Positions 29,294 to 40,310 are shown, counted from the stretch's first letter. The stretch is DNA of 64,000 nt from Chrysophaeum taylorii (GCA_029834535.1 JAQMWT010000055.1:124001-188000), one strand, 5' to 3'. Numbers and translations: made by a program. Notes: a model not told the origin generated them from the sequence alone.

Positions 29294-32128
29294 TCAGAAC
29301 TGCGGCACTGCCGCATCTTGTGTTTGGAGGCCGAGGCGGGAGACCGCTCGGGTAATCTCGACGGCCGAAGGTGCCGACAAGCTGCGCGGGCGACTCGACT
29401 CTTCGACTCCCCCCAGGAATGAGCGGTCGAAGAGCGTCGAGGGCGGACCGAGATAGCTGGGGTCCTGGCCGCTAAGAGCTGGGAGCATGGGTGGCGGGCG
29501 AGAGAGGCCGGCGAGGGTGCTTGGCTCAGAAATGGTCGACCCGCGATGCTGCGGGCTCGAAAACGCCTCGTAGCTCGACGCGACGCTACGCGAGCGCTGC
29601 TGCCTGTGGTCGGTCAACATCGTCGGCGAGACGGCGGGCTTAAGCGCGAGCGGGAATCCCGCGCGGTACGCCCCAGCGGCGCCTCGAGGCGTCGTGTTGC
29701 TTCCGGAAAATTCGCCACCATTGCCGTTGCCGCCGCCTTGGGGCGAGAGCACGACATGGTCCGCGTAACGGCGGCGGTGCTTGTTGGCGAGCGAGACGGT
29801 GAGGTCGGGTCGGCCGGGGCTCTCGGCGAGGTCAACGACGCCTCGGAGTTGCGGGGCTCGGAGGAGAGCCGCGAGCGACTCGAAGTCTCCGAAGAGAGTC
29901 TCGACGAGCGCCGAGCCGAACTCTTTTTCGAAGGCGCGCGAAAGGTGGTTGCAGCAAATACCATCCGGCTCGCACTTGGCTAGGATCGTCTCGAGCTGCG
30001 AGACGAGCTGCGCCCAGCCGAGGTTTGCGAACATCTCCGCCTCGTCGACGGTCCCGGTCGACGAGCGCCTCCGCAACGCGTCGGCGTTTGCATCGAGCAT
30101 CGCGCGCAGCGCGGCGCCCGCGCCCGCCGCGTTAACCGCGAACGCGTCAACGCGGATCGCGCCGCCCCTGCGGTCGACAACCTCGACCCGGCAATGGTCG
30201 CCTCGCTTAGCGCGCTTGCGCGTCTCGCGCCGCCGCTTGAGCTTCTGGATGGCCGACGCGTTGCCCGCCTCCACCGCCGCCTCGATTCGGCAACGCAGTT
30301 CGTTGACGGGCGCCGCCCGAGTCGCCGGCAGGTCCGCCGTCGCGAGCCACGGTAACTTTGGCTCATCGACCGCGACAACGCGAAGCGTGATCCGGTCGGC
30401 CAAATGGTTGTGGTGATGGCGCTCGTAGGTACCGCGAGCGTGCACCGTGCTCGGTGCGAGTTGGTCGGCCATCAGCGTCGAGAAGCGCTTGTGGTTGTGC
30501 TGCGACGGCGACAAGCGGCCAAGGAGCTGCGAGGTATCGAGCGGGTGGTGACGCTGCAGGTGCTGTGCGCCGAACCGCGGGTAGACGACGGCGTCGTCCT
30601 CTTCATCGTCGACCAGCACTCCGGGGGGGTCCTCGCCAGGCCCACCACTCATCATCATCAGGAGGTCGCGCCGCAGCGACGACTCCTCGTCGTCGCCCTC
30701 GCGCGGTGAAGGCCACGCGCGCGCGTTGCCGCCGCCCAGCGGTGACGAGAATCCGCCGAGCCCGCGCGGCACGGGCTGCGGCTGGAGCTGTGGCGAAGTG
30801 CCGCCCGAGCTCCCGAGGCCGGGTGGCGGCTGCACGGGCGATTGCGAGCGCAGCAGGGGCGAGGACCCGGGTGGATCGGGAGGGCTCGTCGAGAACGCCT
30901 CCTGCGCCTGCTTGTTGGCGAGGATCTTGCCCATGAGCGAGTCGGCCCAGCCGCGGTCTGTCTCCCACCACGGCTCGGCATCGTCGTCGCCCAGCGCCTG
31001 CGCGGAGTCGTTCGGAAGCACGCCCCACGCCGAGAGCTGGGCTGTTTCGGTGGTCTCAAACGTGTTGGCGTCGGCGCTCGGTTCGGAACACGCGGGGGAC
31101 TCGACCTGCTCGCGGTGGGGCTCGGCCGTGCTCGCGGTGGTGTTGTCCTCGTCGCCATCAAAGAATCGCGGGTTGGTGTTGTTTTCGGACAGTCGCAACC
31201 GCGCGAACAGGTGCTCGTCGTCGCCGAACCCAAAGTCGCCAAGCTTGCGGTGCAGAACCTGGTTGCCGTCCGCGGGAACGTTCTCCTTGGACGTCGCGCG
31301 ATCGGGCGCGAAGTCGCCGCCCTTGCGCGCCGCCGCCTTGGTATCGGGCGAGGTGGCGTTACTGCCGCGAAGCCCGGCGCGCTTGCCCCCGTGCAGCAGG
31401 TCGTCCTTGGTGCGCGCGTCGTGCTGGTCGGTCTCGTCCCACGTGACGAAGCCAGATTGCCAACACAACGACTTGGACGAAAGGTGTAGCTTGAAGCGGA
31501 CTCGCGTCCCCGCCGGCGGCAGCGCCTTACCCTGACATCGGTGGCGGTGGCAAAACACGTCCTCGAGGCCGTCGGCCATTTCGATCAAGCAGTGGTCCTG
31601 CCACTCGTCTCGTCGCTTGACGACTCCGGTCGCGGGCGCGCCGTGGTGCCTCCGCGACGCCGTCCTCGCCGTCTCGCCGCTCTTTTTCGCCGTCGATGCC
31701 GCGAGCGCGTTGCTCAGCGACGACAGCGCCTGGTCGGCGAGAGACGCCGCCTCGGCGCTATTATCCCCCTTGGTGCTGCTGTTCGCGCTTCCGAGTACGA
31801 GCGACAGCGGACGCGCGACGCACGTCGGATCGCAGCGCGGCGGCACGCGGTCGCTTGTCGGCGGCATCGGAGCTGGCGCCAGGACCACGCCGGACGTGAT
31901 CGCCACAGGCTTCGGCGCAACCCCGAGGACACGCGCCTTGGGGTTCTCGGAATGCTGCAAGTTCTTGTGTTTTTTTTGCACAGTTGTCCAGCCGTCGTCG
32001 TCTCCTCCGAGTCGCAGACCTTTGCCGCCGTCCCCGCCGACGCCTATACCGAACGCAGGGCTTGCGTGTTCCTCCTCGGAGGGTCCCTCTCCGGGTGATC
32101 CCGCGGATGCGAACAATGGTGTTGTCAT
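29294..32128 (-). CDS. Large RNA-binding-type protein with cold-shock-like and LOTUS/OST-HTH-like regions
   Basis: An intronless ORF of 944 residues starts at the ATG at 32128 (a GTG three codons upstream is not needed). Residues 44-55 (DDDGWTTVQKK) resemble the W-x-x-V motif of several translation-associated proteins. Residues about 168-225 read like a cold-shock domain: GVVKRRDEWQDHCLIEMADG, then EDVFCHRHRC and TRVRFKL. Most of the middle is disordered Pro/Gly/Ser. Residues about 706-790 (LVSQLETILAK...GICCNHLSRAFEKEFG...DFESLAALLRAP) fit the winged-helix LOTUS (OST-HTH) domain of RNA-regulatory proteins such as MARF1 and TDRD5/7. The pair suggests control of mRNA stability or translation. 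Both domain calls are by eye. Confidence 0.55.
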   Translation of the reverse strand: MTTPLFASAGSPGEGPSEEEHASPAFGIGVGGDGGKGLRLGGDDDGWTTVQKKHKNLQHSENPKARVLGVAPKPVAITSGVVLAPAPMPPTSDRVPPRCDPTCVARPLSLVLGSANSSTKGDNSAEAASLADQALSSLSNALAASTAKKSGETARTASRRHHGAPATGVVKRRDEWQDHCLIEMADGLEDVFCHRHRCQGKALPPAGTRVRFKLHLSSKSLCWQSGFVTWDETDQHDARTKDDLLHGGKRAGLRGSNATSPDTKAAARKGGDFAPDRATSKENVPADGNQVLHRKLGDFGFGDDEHLFARLRLSENNTNPRFFDGDEDNTTASTAEPHREQVESPACSEPSADANTFETTETAQLSAWGVLPNDSAQALGDDDAEPWWETDRGWADSLMGKILANKQAQEAFSTSPPDPPGSSPLLRSQSPVQPPPGLGSSGGTSPQLQPQPVPRGLGGFSSPLGGGNARAWPSPREGDDEESSLRRDLLMMMSGGPGEDPPGVLVDDEEDDAVVYPRFGAQHLQRHHPLDTSQLLGRLSPSQHNHKRFSTLMADQLAPSTVHARGTYERHHHNHLADRITLRVVAVDEPKLPWLATADLPATRAAPVNELRCRIEAAVEAGNASAIQKLKRRRETRKRAKRGDHCRVEVVDRRGGAIRVDAFAVNAAGAGAALRAMLDANADALRRRSSTGTVDEAEMFANLGWAQLVSQLETILAKCEPDGICCNHLSRAFEKEFGSALVETLFGDFESLAALLRAPQLRGVVDLAESPGRPDLTVSLANKHRRRYADHVVLSPQGGGNGNGGEFSGSNTTPRGAAGAYRAGFPLALKPAVSPTMLTDHRQQRSRSVASSYEAFSSPQHRGSTISEPSTLAGLSRPPPMLPALSGQDPSYLGPPSTLFDRSFLGGVEESSRPRSLSAPSAVEITRAVSRLGLQTQDAAVPQF

Positions 32129-32960
32129 AGCAGTCACACCTCTAAAGAAGAACCTTCGCGTAGCCGGTTACTTGGGTCTTAACTTGGTACATTGAAACAC
32201 GAAAAGGTCAACATGACTTCTCCCCGACAACTACATTCTACTTACTGCTTACTTACGGCTACCTTGAGAAACGGTTTGGGGTTATGACCCTAAACCTCCA
32301 TCGGAAGCCGTCGCACCTATGGGGCCGTCGCCTAGGTGCGGCCGAAAAGTATGTAATCCTTGCCCTTCGCGAAGTCGGAACGCGAATCGAGGGGAAGCAG
32401 GCGAAGCTGCGGCGTGCTTGACGACGCACTCGCCGTGCTGTGCGAGGTTGAGTGTGTGTCTGAAAGAGCGCGCGGCCGCTGGTTCACTCGATCCCGAACG
32501 TCTCGCCAAGGGAAATAATAGCAAGACAGGATCGTGGTGTACGTCATGAACTGGGATATTCTCGAGGCCGTTCGTTCGCCGAACTGGACGCCGAGCACGG
32601 AACAAAGAAAATGTCGACGACGGTGTCCCCCCACGCTCGCATTTTCTGCACACCCCGGCCCCGAAAACTAGCACGGCATCTGAACCTCGGCCCCGCTTTA
32701 CTGTGTATGCTGCGACATTTGTGGGCACCGCGGGACTGCAGCGCCACCACCTCGGACTTTGGGACTTCGGGGTGGTGTCGCTTTTTTTGTTATAAAAAGG
32801 GGATGGTTTCGTCGGGTCTGCAGCCTGTTGTCCCAATTGTGACGACCGTTGCATGATGATGATGATGATGATGAGAAAGGGCATGGTGCGTTCAGAGCAG
32901 TGGTGTGTTGGTGCCGTCGCGCGGGAACCTTACCCTTCAGTTGTTTTAGCGAAGAACGCG
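32129..32960. other. Intergenic region between divergent genes
   Basis: The region holds the promoters of the LOTUS-type gene and the P1 gene. A perfect (ATG)7 run lies at 32853-32873. A minus-strand frame at 32282-32884 is open but translates to low-complexity sequence. Confidence 0.5.
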
Positions 32961-33471
32961 ATGCCTACCCCCTTCGCGGAGCTCGAGGGAGCAGCTAAGG
33001 AAGAGATGGTCGTCTCGATGGCGGCGATTCTTTTGGAGGAGTGCGGGCAGGACTTTTCGATTGGTCAGTCGGCAAGATTGTATCTCCCCAACGGTCGGTC
33101 TGTCTGCGCAGACAAATTCGAATCTGTTTTGGAAGCATCAAATAACGAGGGTGCGTCGTGTTGGTCGCGGCGCGGCTAATACCCGCGCAGTCGCGCCCTA
33201 CTGGATCAAGGTTTTCTCCAATGTCTTGACAAAGAAGGGCAGCCTCGACAGTTTTCTGGGCCAACCGGGTGCGTTTCGACGTCGGCGCGACGAACTCAAC
33301 GCAGGCGGCGGTGGCAGCGGTGGTGGTGGCGGCGGCGGCGCCGCAGCAGATGCCGGCGCAGCACAAGAAGAGGAGAAGAAGGAGGAGGAGGAGGAAGAGG
33401 AGGAGGAGATCGACATGGGCGGCGGCATGGACATGTTTGGCGACGGAGACGGTGGCGGCGACGACTATTAA
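32961..33471 (+). CDS. RPLP1: 60S acidic ribosomal protein P1 (stalk protein)
   Basis: The three exons are 32961-33063, 33112-33150 and 33191-33471, with introns of 48 and 40 bp. Splicing gives 140 residues. The N-terminal helical region (MVVSMAAILLEECGQDFS, then ILEASNN-like ESVLEASNNEVAPYWIKVFS) matches the P1 dimerisation domain, including the highly conserved PYW/PFW turn. An Ala/Gly hinge and a long acidic Lys/Glu run follow. The end is MDMFGDGDGGGDDY, where the usual ending is DDDMGFGLFD, so the factor-binding tail is altered. P1 pairs with P2 on P0 to recruit elongation factors. An upstream in-frame ATG run at 32853 would add 36 residues unlike the family. Confidence 0.82.
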
Positions 33472-33566
33472 GCCGTCCGCCCGTCTGTTTGTCCAACCCT
33501 CTTCCTGTCTGCGCGCGGTCGCATCGAGAGCCTCGATTATAGTGGGTATAATCAAAGATTTATTTA

Positions 33567-33590
33567 ACGACGACGACGACGACGACGACG
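33567..33590. repeat. (ACG)8 microsatellite
   Basis: A perfect trinucleotide run lies between the convergent P1 and BTB genes. Confidence 0.9.
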
Positions 33591-33663
33591 ATATTCGAGT
33601 CCGCTAACCGACTACTATCCATACGAGAGGCGATAGGGCGTGGTTTATTTACGCGCGTTTCCA

Positions 33664-35190
33664 TCATTGGAAATAGGGACGCCATTGGAGCGTCAAGGCG
33701 TCGCGATGTTTCCAAAGGATAGGGTCGAAGTTACGGTCGGCCGTGAGAACTTGGTTCCCCCGATCGACGAGGACGGGGATGGCGTTCGAGGTCGCGAGGA
33801 AGCCGGGGTGCTGGAGGTTCATCTCGGCGAGGACGTCGGCAAGAACGTCGGCGACTGTCGTGGTCTGGCCGACCTTTCGGCGGAAGACGGCCGTGCTCGG
33901 CGCGGGAAAGTAAAGCTTGAGCGTCCAGACGGGCGGAATCCTCGCGCTGCGCGAGCCGTCGAAGACCAGGCGGACGTCGAGGCCCGGGGGAATGGAGTTC
34001 TGGGAGATCGGCCGCCACTCGTAGCACCAGTCGTCGTCGGCAACGGCGGCGGCGGGGCTGGGGTTGATTTCTTTTTTGCCGAAGAGAAGGGCCTCGTGGG
34101 TCTCGACGTAGTCGTGGAGGTAGTCGAGCCGGAGGCGGCGGGCGTCGAGGAGGGATCGGACGGAAGCGTCGTCCTCGCCGCGGCGACGGAGCTGGTCCCG
34201 GCGCAGCTCGGCGGCGGCGAGGCGGTCGAGCTGCATGTCGAGGGCCTCGCGGAGCATGCCAATGGCCTCGCGCGCGTCGGTGAGTTGTCCGCGGCCGACC
34301 GGGTTCGTGTCGGCCATCCTTCGAAGGACGTCGATCGTCCGGCGGAGGTCTGGCGGGACGAGGTCGTCGAAGAGAACCGGGTCGGCCCGTTTCGCGTCCT
34401 CGAGGCCAGTCCGCGAGGTGAGGAGCGTCAGGCACGCGCGCGTCAGCCGGCCCGAGCCAAGCCGCGTCGCGACGGCGAGGAGCGGGGCTGCCGTCGCGAC
34501 GTCGACGTCGACGGCGAGCCGTTCGACGACGGCGTCGCGCGCCTCGACGAGCAGGAGTTGGTCGAGGGCGTACGCCGCGCGCACGGGGCGCGGCTCGGCG
34601 TGGGTCTCGTCGGGTACAAACACCGCCTCGACCAGCGCCTCGAGCTCCTCGCGGTGGAGCGTGTACGCGTACCGGAGAATTTTACGGATCACGTCGCGAT
34701 CGGTTTGTTGTTCGACCGCGACGACGACGTCGCCGCGCTTGAAGACCGCGGCGAAGTACTCGCTCCGCACCGCGAGGATGGCCTTGTGCGCCGGGATACC
34801 CCCCACTTTCGCGTCGGCCGCAGCCCCAGTCTCGCACGCCTCGAGCAGAGCAGCCCGCAGCGCGACGCGCGACGCCCGACCCTCGCACCCGTACGCCCAC
34901 GACGCCGCATGGAAGAGCGCCGGCGACCCCGAAACCACGCCCGACTCGATCTCCCGGAGCTCGGGAAACGGCGCCCCCTGGATCACGGCGCGGTGCAACG
35001 AAACCACCGACGCCCCGACGACCACCTGGGCGTCCCCAGGCCACCCGCCGTGGAGCAGTGCCGACAGCTCGCATCCGTCGCTGTCCTCCTCGACCACGAC
35101 CTCCGCATCCTCCTCCGCACCTGAATCCTCCGGCAGACGAATCGTGCTCATTTCTTGCCAGGATCGATCCATCAGCTGGAGGGCGGCCAT
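33664..35190 (-). CDS. BTB/POZ domain protein
   Basis: An intronless ORF of 508 residues runs from the ATG at 35190 to the TGA at 33664. Residues about 125-200 are a BTB fold: GGIPAHKAILAVRSEYFAAV, then IRKILRYAYT. An upstream stretch (about 52-105, GDAQVVVGASVVSLHRAVI) looks like a degenerate second BTB. A helical BACK-like part follows (about 205-350). Residues about 400-508 (DVRLVFDGSRSARIPPVW and KLYFPAPSTAVFRRKVGQTT) form a separate beta-rich domain, possibly ubiquitin-like. BTB proteins of this layout are usually Cullin-3 adaptors; that is family knowledge, not shown here. The gene ends 193 bp from the convergent P1 gene. Confidence 0.7.
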   Translation of the reverse strand: MAALQLMDRSWQEMSTIRLPEDSGAEEDAEVVVEEDSDGCELSALLHGGWPGDAQVVVGASVVSLHRAVIQGAPFPELREIESGVVSGSPALFHAASWAYGCEGRASRVALRAALLEACETGAAADAKVGGIPAHKAILAVRSEYFAAVFKRGDVVVAVEQQTDRDVIRKILRYAYTLHREELEALVEAVFVPDETHAEPRPVRAAYALDQLLLVEARDAVVERLAVDVDVATAAPLLAVATRLGSGRLTRACLTLLTSRTGLEDAKRADPVLFDDLVPPDLRRTIDVLRRMADTNPVGRGQLTDAREAIGMLREALDMQLDRLAAAELRRDQLRRRGEDDASVRSLLDARRLRLDYLHDYVETHEALLFGKKEINPSPAAAVADDDWCYEWRPISQNSIPPGLDVRLVFDGSRSARIPPVWTLKLYFPAPSTAVFRRKVGQTTTVADVLADVLAEMNLQHPGFLATSNAIPVLVDRGNQVLTADRNFDPILWKHRDALTLQWRPYFQ

Positions 35191-36773
35191 CCTCCTTTGG
35201 AGGGTCGTCGTGACAGATATCTATATATCCACGGATATGGCGGATGTGAGAATTCGGAAGAACATACTTCATTTGTCTGCTTTTGGGTACTTTGGGCATT
35301 AGAATGCGACGTTGCACACGAACCCCACGACGACACTTTAGTGGAGTGGGGCAGACGACACCGGCTACGCCCCGTGCGACAAACAACAGCAAAGAACAAC
35401 GACAAAAACGTGCAACAAATTTTTAGCAACATCCTGAGCGTGAACCATGAGGTAATAAAAGGCAACCGACGAAAGCCCAAGTAGGCCTGGGTCATTGTCA
35501 TGAGTATGATAATAATATCTAGCTCACGATAATAATATAAAACTCACAAATACGACAAGAATATGTGGAGAAAACACCACGCAACAGAATGAGGCGAAAG
35601 AAAAGTCGCAGGGTTTTTTTAAGGCCCCCATCCCATCCCTCCCTCTGAAGCAGACGAAGAGAGGCTGCTACTTTAAAATGTTACCGTTACATGCGGATCC
35701 GGCAGAAGGAGTAGGCAGGCACACCGGTGGCACCAGGAAAATGATGGAGCGAGATGCTGCAGCACGAAGCGGCAGAAGCAGAGACACGCGGCGCAACGCG
35801 AAGCTGCGAGGGTGCTCGCATTCCTGAGCCGGAGCCGCCACTTAGCGATAGAGGGTTCATTCAGGGTCACGGGCGAGCTATCTACGGGCAGTAGGCGGAT
35901 GTTATGAGGATAATCCGTCGATCTTGTCATTCCGCACCTTTTGCGGTTTTGAGCAAGCTTTGGCCGTGCGCGCCTTTTTATACTTGGGCAGGGACATATG
36001 TATTGAAGACTCCGGCCGTACGTCACCGCATGAGCAGACCCAAGTGGGCACGGGCATCTTGGCATAGTGGTACCAAGACGAGGGCCGTTTCCCGAGGATT
36101 TTTTTTTTTTACAGGGCATGCGTACGACCTTTAGAAGCTGGCGGCGGGAAGTGTAAAGTCAGTTGACTCGAGGCAGTGCTGGATGCAACGGCCCGACTGG
36201 GGTGGCGACGTGCGAGTGGAGGCACTTGAGCACGAGTGGCGCCTCGAGTGGGAGCGCAGCAGATCGAGTGGCTGTAATGGCAACTCCTGCAGTCAGCCTT
36301 ACCCTCCATTCACCCCGCCATAACGCTTTCCTCACAAGCTTCCATGCCAACGTCGGCATCCTATCTTGAAGAGAGCAGTCGATTGTAGCCCTTATTCTTA
36401 CCATAAATGATCTGTCGTCTCGCACTCGAAATGGCGATCAAGTGGTGATTTCTGCGAGGGAGAGAGAGGGAGAAGCCGCTACCTGTCCGGCATCCTCGTC
36501 GTGTTCTGCAAGGACTACAATTTCAATACATACAATTATAATTGTGATCAAGGTACATTTCTGATAAGGGTCTAGTATCCACAAGTCCTGTACCTCTCAT
36601 TGAATTGCAAAGAGCGACGGGATAGACATCGCGGTGCTGTCACGCAACCCCACTCCCATCACGTGCTTGAATAGTCGAGGTCGCGGCTGTGAGTTTTCCT
36701 CGCGCTATTAAAATAAGATCCGGGCTCGTGACGACGCGCGGTTGAATTCGAGCAAGCTCACGCGTCTATCGTG
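35191..36773. other. Intergenic region, nothing recognised
   Basis: AT-richer patches lie at about 35505-35560 and 36515-36560 (aatacatacaattataattg). A minus-strand frame at 35673-36119 has no family resemblance. Confidence 0.4.
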
Positions 36774-37352
36774 ATGCGTCAAGTTGAGGAAAGCACCGAG
36801 TGCGTCTTGATATTGTAGGTGTGACATTGGTGCAGGTTTCGTCTCGACTGGAAGAAGCTCGCCAAGGCCGCGCAGGGCGGGAACGACGTCGTTCCCGTTT
36901 GCGTCCAGGATGCCGCGACGCGACAGGTGTGGCAATTTTCGTCGTCGCTCACGAGCGCGCAGGTTCTCATCGTCGCCTACGTGAACCAAGTAGCTCTACG
37001 GGAAACGCAACGACGGCGCGTTTGCGTGCTGTGGTCAACGTCGCGCCAAAAGCTCTGGGTCAAAGGCGAGACGAGCGGCGACTATCTAGATCTCGTCTCT
37101 ATCTTGGTTAACTGCGAACAAAATTCACTCCTCTTTCTTGTGCGACCTCGTCAGACGGGCGCCTGTCATACGCGCGATGACTGTGGCCGGACGCGGCTAT
37201 CGTGCTACTATCGCACACTCGAGGCTGACGATCGCCTCGCCTTCGTGACCCCGCCGTCCTCTTCGCCGTCTTACATCCTCGCGGCAGCGGCAACATCGGC
37301 CATTGCGACTGTGCTATTTATAGCCGCTCGTCGTGCTGGATTCTCTTTCTGA
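36774..37352 (+). CDS. hisI: Phosphoribosyl-AMP cyclohydrolase homologue (HisI) with a C-terminal membrane segment
   Basis: The three exons are 36774-36799, 36836-36926 and 36963-37352, with two 36-bp introns (GTGCGT...GCAG and GTGTGG...GCAG). They give 168 residues in consistent phase. The protein follows HisI throughout: FRLDWKK, VVPVCVQDAATRQVLIVAYV, LWSTSRQKLWVKGETSG, and GACHT...LSCYYR. The three zinc Cys are present (NCE, ACHT, SCYY). The Asp triad of the family (DCDxD), which binds magnesium, reads NCEQN here. An insertion of about six residues lies between the last two Cys. The tail (PSYILAAAATSAIATVLFIA, then basic residues) is a likely membrane anchor, unusual for this soluble histidine-pathway enzyme. 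No HisE (pyrophosphohydrolase) domain is attached. Catalytic activity is doubtful. Confidence 0.75.
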
Positions 37353-38880
37353 CGTCACGGCCCGCCAGTCGTCGATCCCTATTTCGCAATAACTATAAGC
37401 TATACCTGAATGAGAAGCCGCATCACGCTGGTGGTTCTATAACCGATCCCGATGCCACGCACGATACTTCTTGGATCGTTGCTGTCGGTAGGCCGAGTAG
37501 TCGAATAGGTTCTGCCGCGAGTCCTTGCGCCGAGGCCGACGTCAAAAACGCCGTGCTATAGCTGACAGAGTTCCTTGAACAGCCAGGGTATATGCTCCCC
37601 TGGAATAAAGCGCATTTCGCGCGAACGGAAGCAGACCACCGCGGCGTTGTGCACGTCGCGTTTTTATTGAAGCTCGTCTTTCAAGCTCTCACGCGCCGAG
37701 CAGGCTAATAAGACCCGTTCTTTATAAAATCTGCTTAATCCGCCCTTCGAAAGGCGTCGGGCGGCGACCTTCATTGCGCATCATGGCATTTTATGCAAGC
37801 CCGGCGCCCCTAAACCGACCGCAATAGGCTCTAGTCGGGAGTCTGTCTTAGGGCCCGCGCCACTATCCTATGGACGCAGGGCACAGCGAGCAGGGGGAGC
37901 CGCTCCGCTTGACCTATAGCATTTCGAGCCGCTGCAACGCATGATTGTCTGCGCCAAGGGTATGCGCCTGCGTCGGCGTCAACTCGAACGCCCCAAGTGC
38001 CAATCGTGATCGCGCCCTGTTCGCGTCTGGAGTCAAATACCTCGAGTGTATCACCAACAGCTACCTAAAAAATGAGTTTCCCCGACGAACTGCCGTCTTC
38101 CTCTTTTCTTCGCACTTGCACGCTCTTATCCCCTTCTCTTCCTTTCCCTCCTATCCTTTCCCACAACCTGCCTCTTGCGCGGTGGATCACGTCGCACGAA
38201 CCAACCGGTTTCGTGGTTGCGCTGAACTTGCCAAAATAACCAACGTCGAGCGGAATCACTCTCCCGCCTGAGCACAAGCAGGGGACTTGGATTGCCCCAT
38301 AACATAGGTGGTATTGGCGGCGACGGCGGTCGCGGCGTCCCTGCCTCTGAATCAGTCCAATCCCCCCCCAAAAAAAACACTCGTTCTGCACCCCTCCTAT
38401 CTGCGTGCTCTGCGCTCGTTTTGCAGCCCCCTCCGCTCTACACCTCACTTGCGCCTCATCCCACCATGCGCTTTTTCTTTTCGCTCACACCTTGCTTCTC
38501 ACTGCGTCACCGCCTCTTCCGGCCTTCTCCCGTCTGCTTTACTTTTTGTTTTCTCCATCGCCTTCCTCTACGGTCGTCTTCTGTCTTCTTCCCTTTCGTG
38601 TTCTTCCTTTGAGTGATCATCCATTCTGACTCTCCGAGCCTGGGGGTTGCTAACGATAGTAATATTAACCAAAGAAAACCCGGGCGCGGCGACCTTGCGT
38701 AACTACATACCTGTTCTTCTCAGGTTTTTGAAGGAAAAATTGCGAGCGAGCGGCTGGCGAGCGACGTGCTCGGCCACCCGACCCGCAAACGGGCGAAAAC
38801 AGCGACTCATGGAGCCTCTTCGAAGTCCTGAGAAGCTGGGGTCGAACGGCATGGACGGTCATCCGAGTAATCGGGCACGA
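37353..38880. other. Intergenic region, nothing recognised
   Basis: No gene family seen. From about 38380 to 38630 the plus strand is pyrimidine-rich and gives long but meaningless Ser/Phe/Leu frames. Confidence 0.4.
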
Positions 38881-40310
38881 AAATGGTCACTCCGAAGGTG
38901 GTTTTCGGGGGGTTGCGCGGGTTTCTGAAGAAATTTGCGAGCGAACTCCTACGAGTCCCCACGGACGCCCCGACACCGGAAAATCTGGTGAGCTCAGCTT
39001 TGATTCCAGAAGGTCCGTCTGGGCGCCAAAATAACTTAGAAGCGAGGGTAAGAGGAGTGTCTGAGAGCCCGAGGGCGACTCAGACACTTTTTGTGGTGTG
39101 GGAGCTTGAATTTTGGAAAGCGGCACCCGATGGCCTTTCGAGGCGCGTTTGGACTTGGCTATGCCCTCCTCGGCCTTGGCTTTGAGTTGGAAGGCGTCTT
39201 TGTCGTCGGGCTTCTTTTTTTTCTTGGGCGGCGCCTCGCGCGCGTTCTCGCTGCCGGGGGTAAGCTTTGCACGAAGGCTCTCGGGGAGCCAGGAGGAGAG
39301 GACTTTCATGCCAAACTGGGCTTCGAGGCGTCGAAGGAGTGCGATTTTGCCGGCGTCCTGGGTGGTGTAGGCTCCGAGGTTGTGCTTGCCAAGCTGCTCC
39401 TTGATGGCCTTTACCGAGTAGCCCTTGATGGCCGAGACATCTTGCTTGAGGTACGAGAGCCGGAGTTTCTCTGCGGCGTTGGCGGCGCCAGGACAGCTTT
39501 AGAGGTCAGCAGATGTCATGCGAGCGCCGCCGGCGTTGGGAGCTTCGGATTCTGGGTCGGCATCCGGGCTGGCATTGGCGGCGGGGGTGGCGCGTTTCCG
39601 AGAAGACGGGAACAGCGTGAGCGCAGACGTGTTCAGAACCGTGGAGAGCTCGCCCGCCGGCGCCGCGCGGGCTGCGTCCTGCTGCTGCTCCTGGTAGAGC
39701 TGGATCCAATAGGGGGCCTAGTTGAAGGGGGAGAGGCCGGACTTGGACCAGGCCTTGCGGTTGAAATCGGGCTGGAGCGCAGCCCGCCACGCCTGGCTTA
39801 AGCACTCGAGCGTCTCTTGGAGATTCAAGGCGACGCGGCGTAGATCCTCACCGAGTGCTCCGACCACTTCGCGTCCTCGCAGTAGAGCGCGGTGCAGCTG
39901 TCCATGATCTTCTTAAGGCCGCGAGACTGACCGTCAGCCAAGACGCCCGCCCAGTCCGCGCTCGCATTTTTGATCAAGAGCTCCCGGCGCTCCTCGAGTG
40001 GCAGCTTCGTCGTCGTCGGCGGCGGTGGCGGCGGCGGCGGCACGTTTTCTTAGATGATCGCCGTAAGCCCGGCCTCCTTTATCGTCGCAACGCGATCTGC
40101 GACCGCCCTGTAGCTGACGCTCGCCAAGGCCGCAGTCACGGCTTGCGCCTTTTTCATAGCGCGCTCGCGACAGGCCCCTCGATGGCCACGACACGCATCG
40201 CCGCCTCACGGACGAGCTTGGCCTTGTCGCGGCAGGCCATGGGCACTGCCCGCGACTCGATGCCGTCGAAGCCAGCCGGAGAAACTTTTCCTTCAGAAAC
40301 CTAAAGCCTT
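38880..40310 (-). pseudogene. Decayed transposase-like gene (C-terminal part of a DDE-type DNA transposon)
   Basis: Minus-strand pieces in different frames read, in order, LPLEERRELLIKNASADWAG and DSCTALYCEDAKW (about 39850-40010), QAWRAALQPDFNRKAWSKSG (about 39730-39790), then ANAAEKLRLSYLKQDVSAIK and LLRRLEAQFGMKVL, followed by a Lys-rich tail (PKKKKK) at about 39220. The QAW...FNRKAWSKSGLSPFN segment resembles the helix after the catalytic core of pogo/jerky-type transposases. In-frame stops and frame changes separate the pieces. It may belong to the same family as the remnant at 48650-50300. Confidence 0.4.

Noticed and set aside
32282-32884. Minus-strand frame of 200 codons between divergent genes
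   Set aside because: It begins in the complement of the (ATG)7 run and has no recognisable domain.
33640-35124. Plus-strand open frame of 494 codons
   Set aside because: Exactly opposite the BTB gene; the minus-strand frame has a recognisable domain and this one does not.
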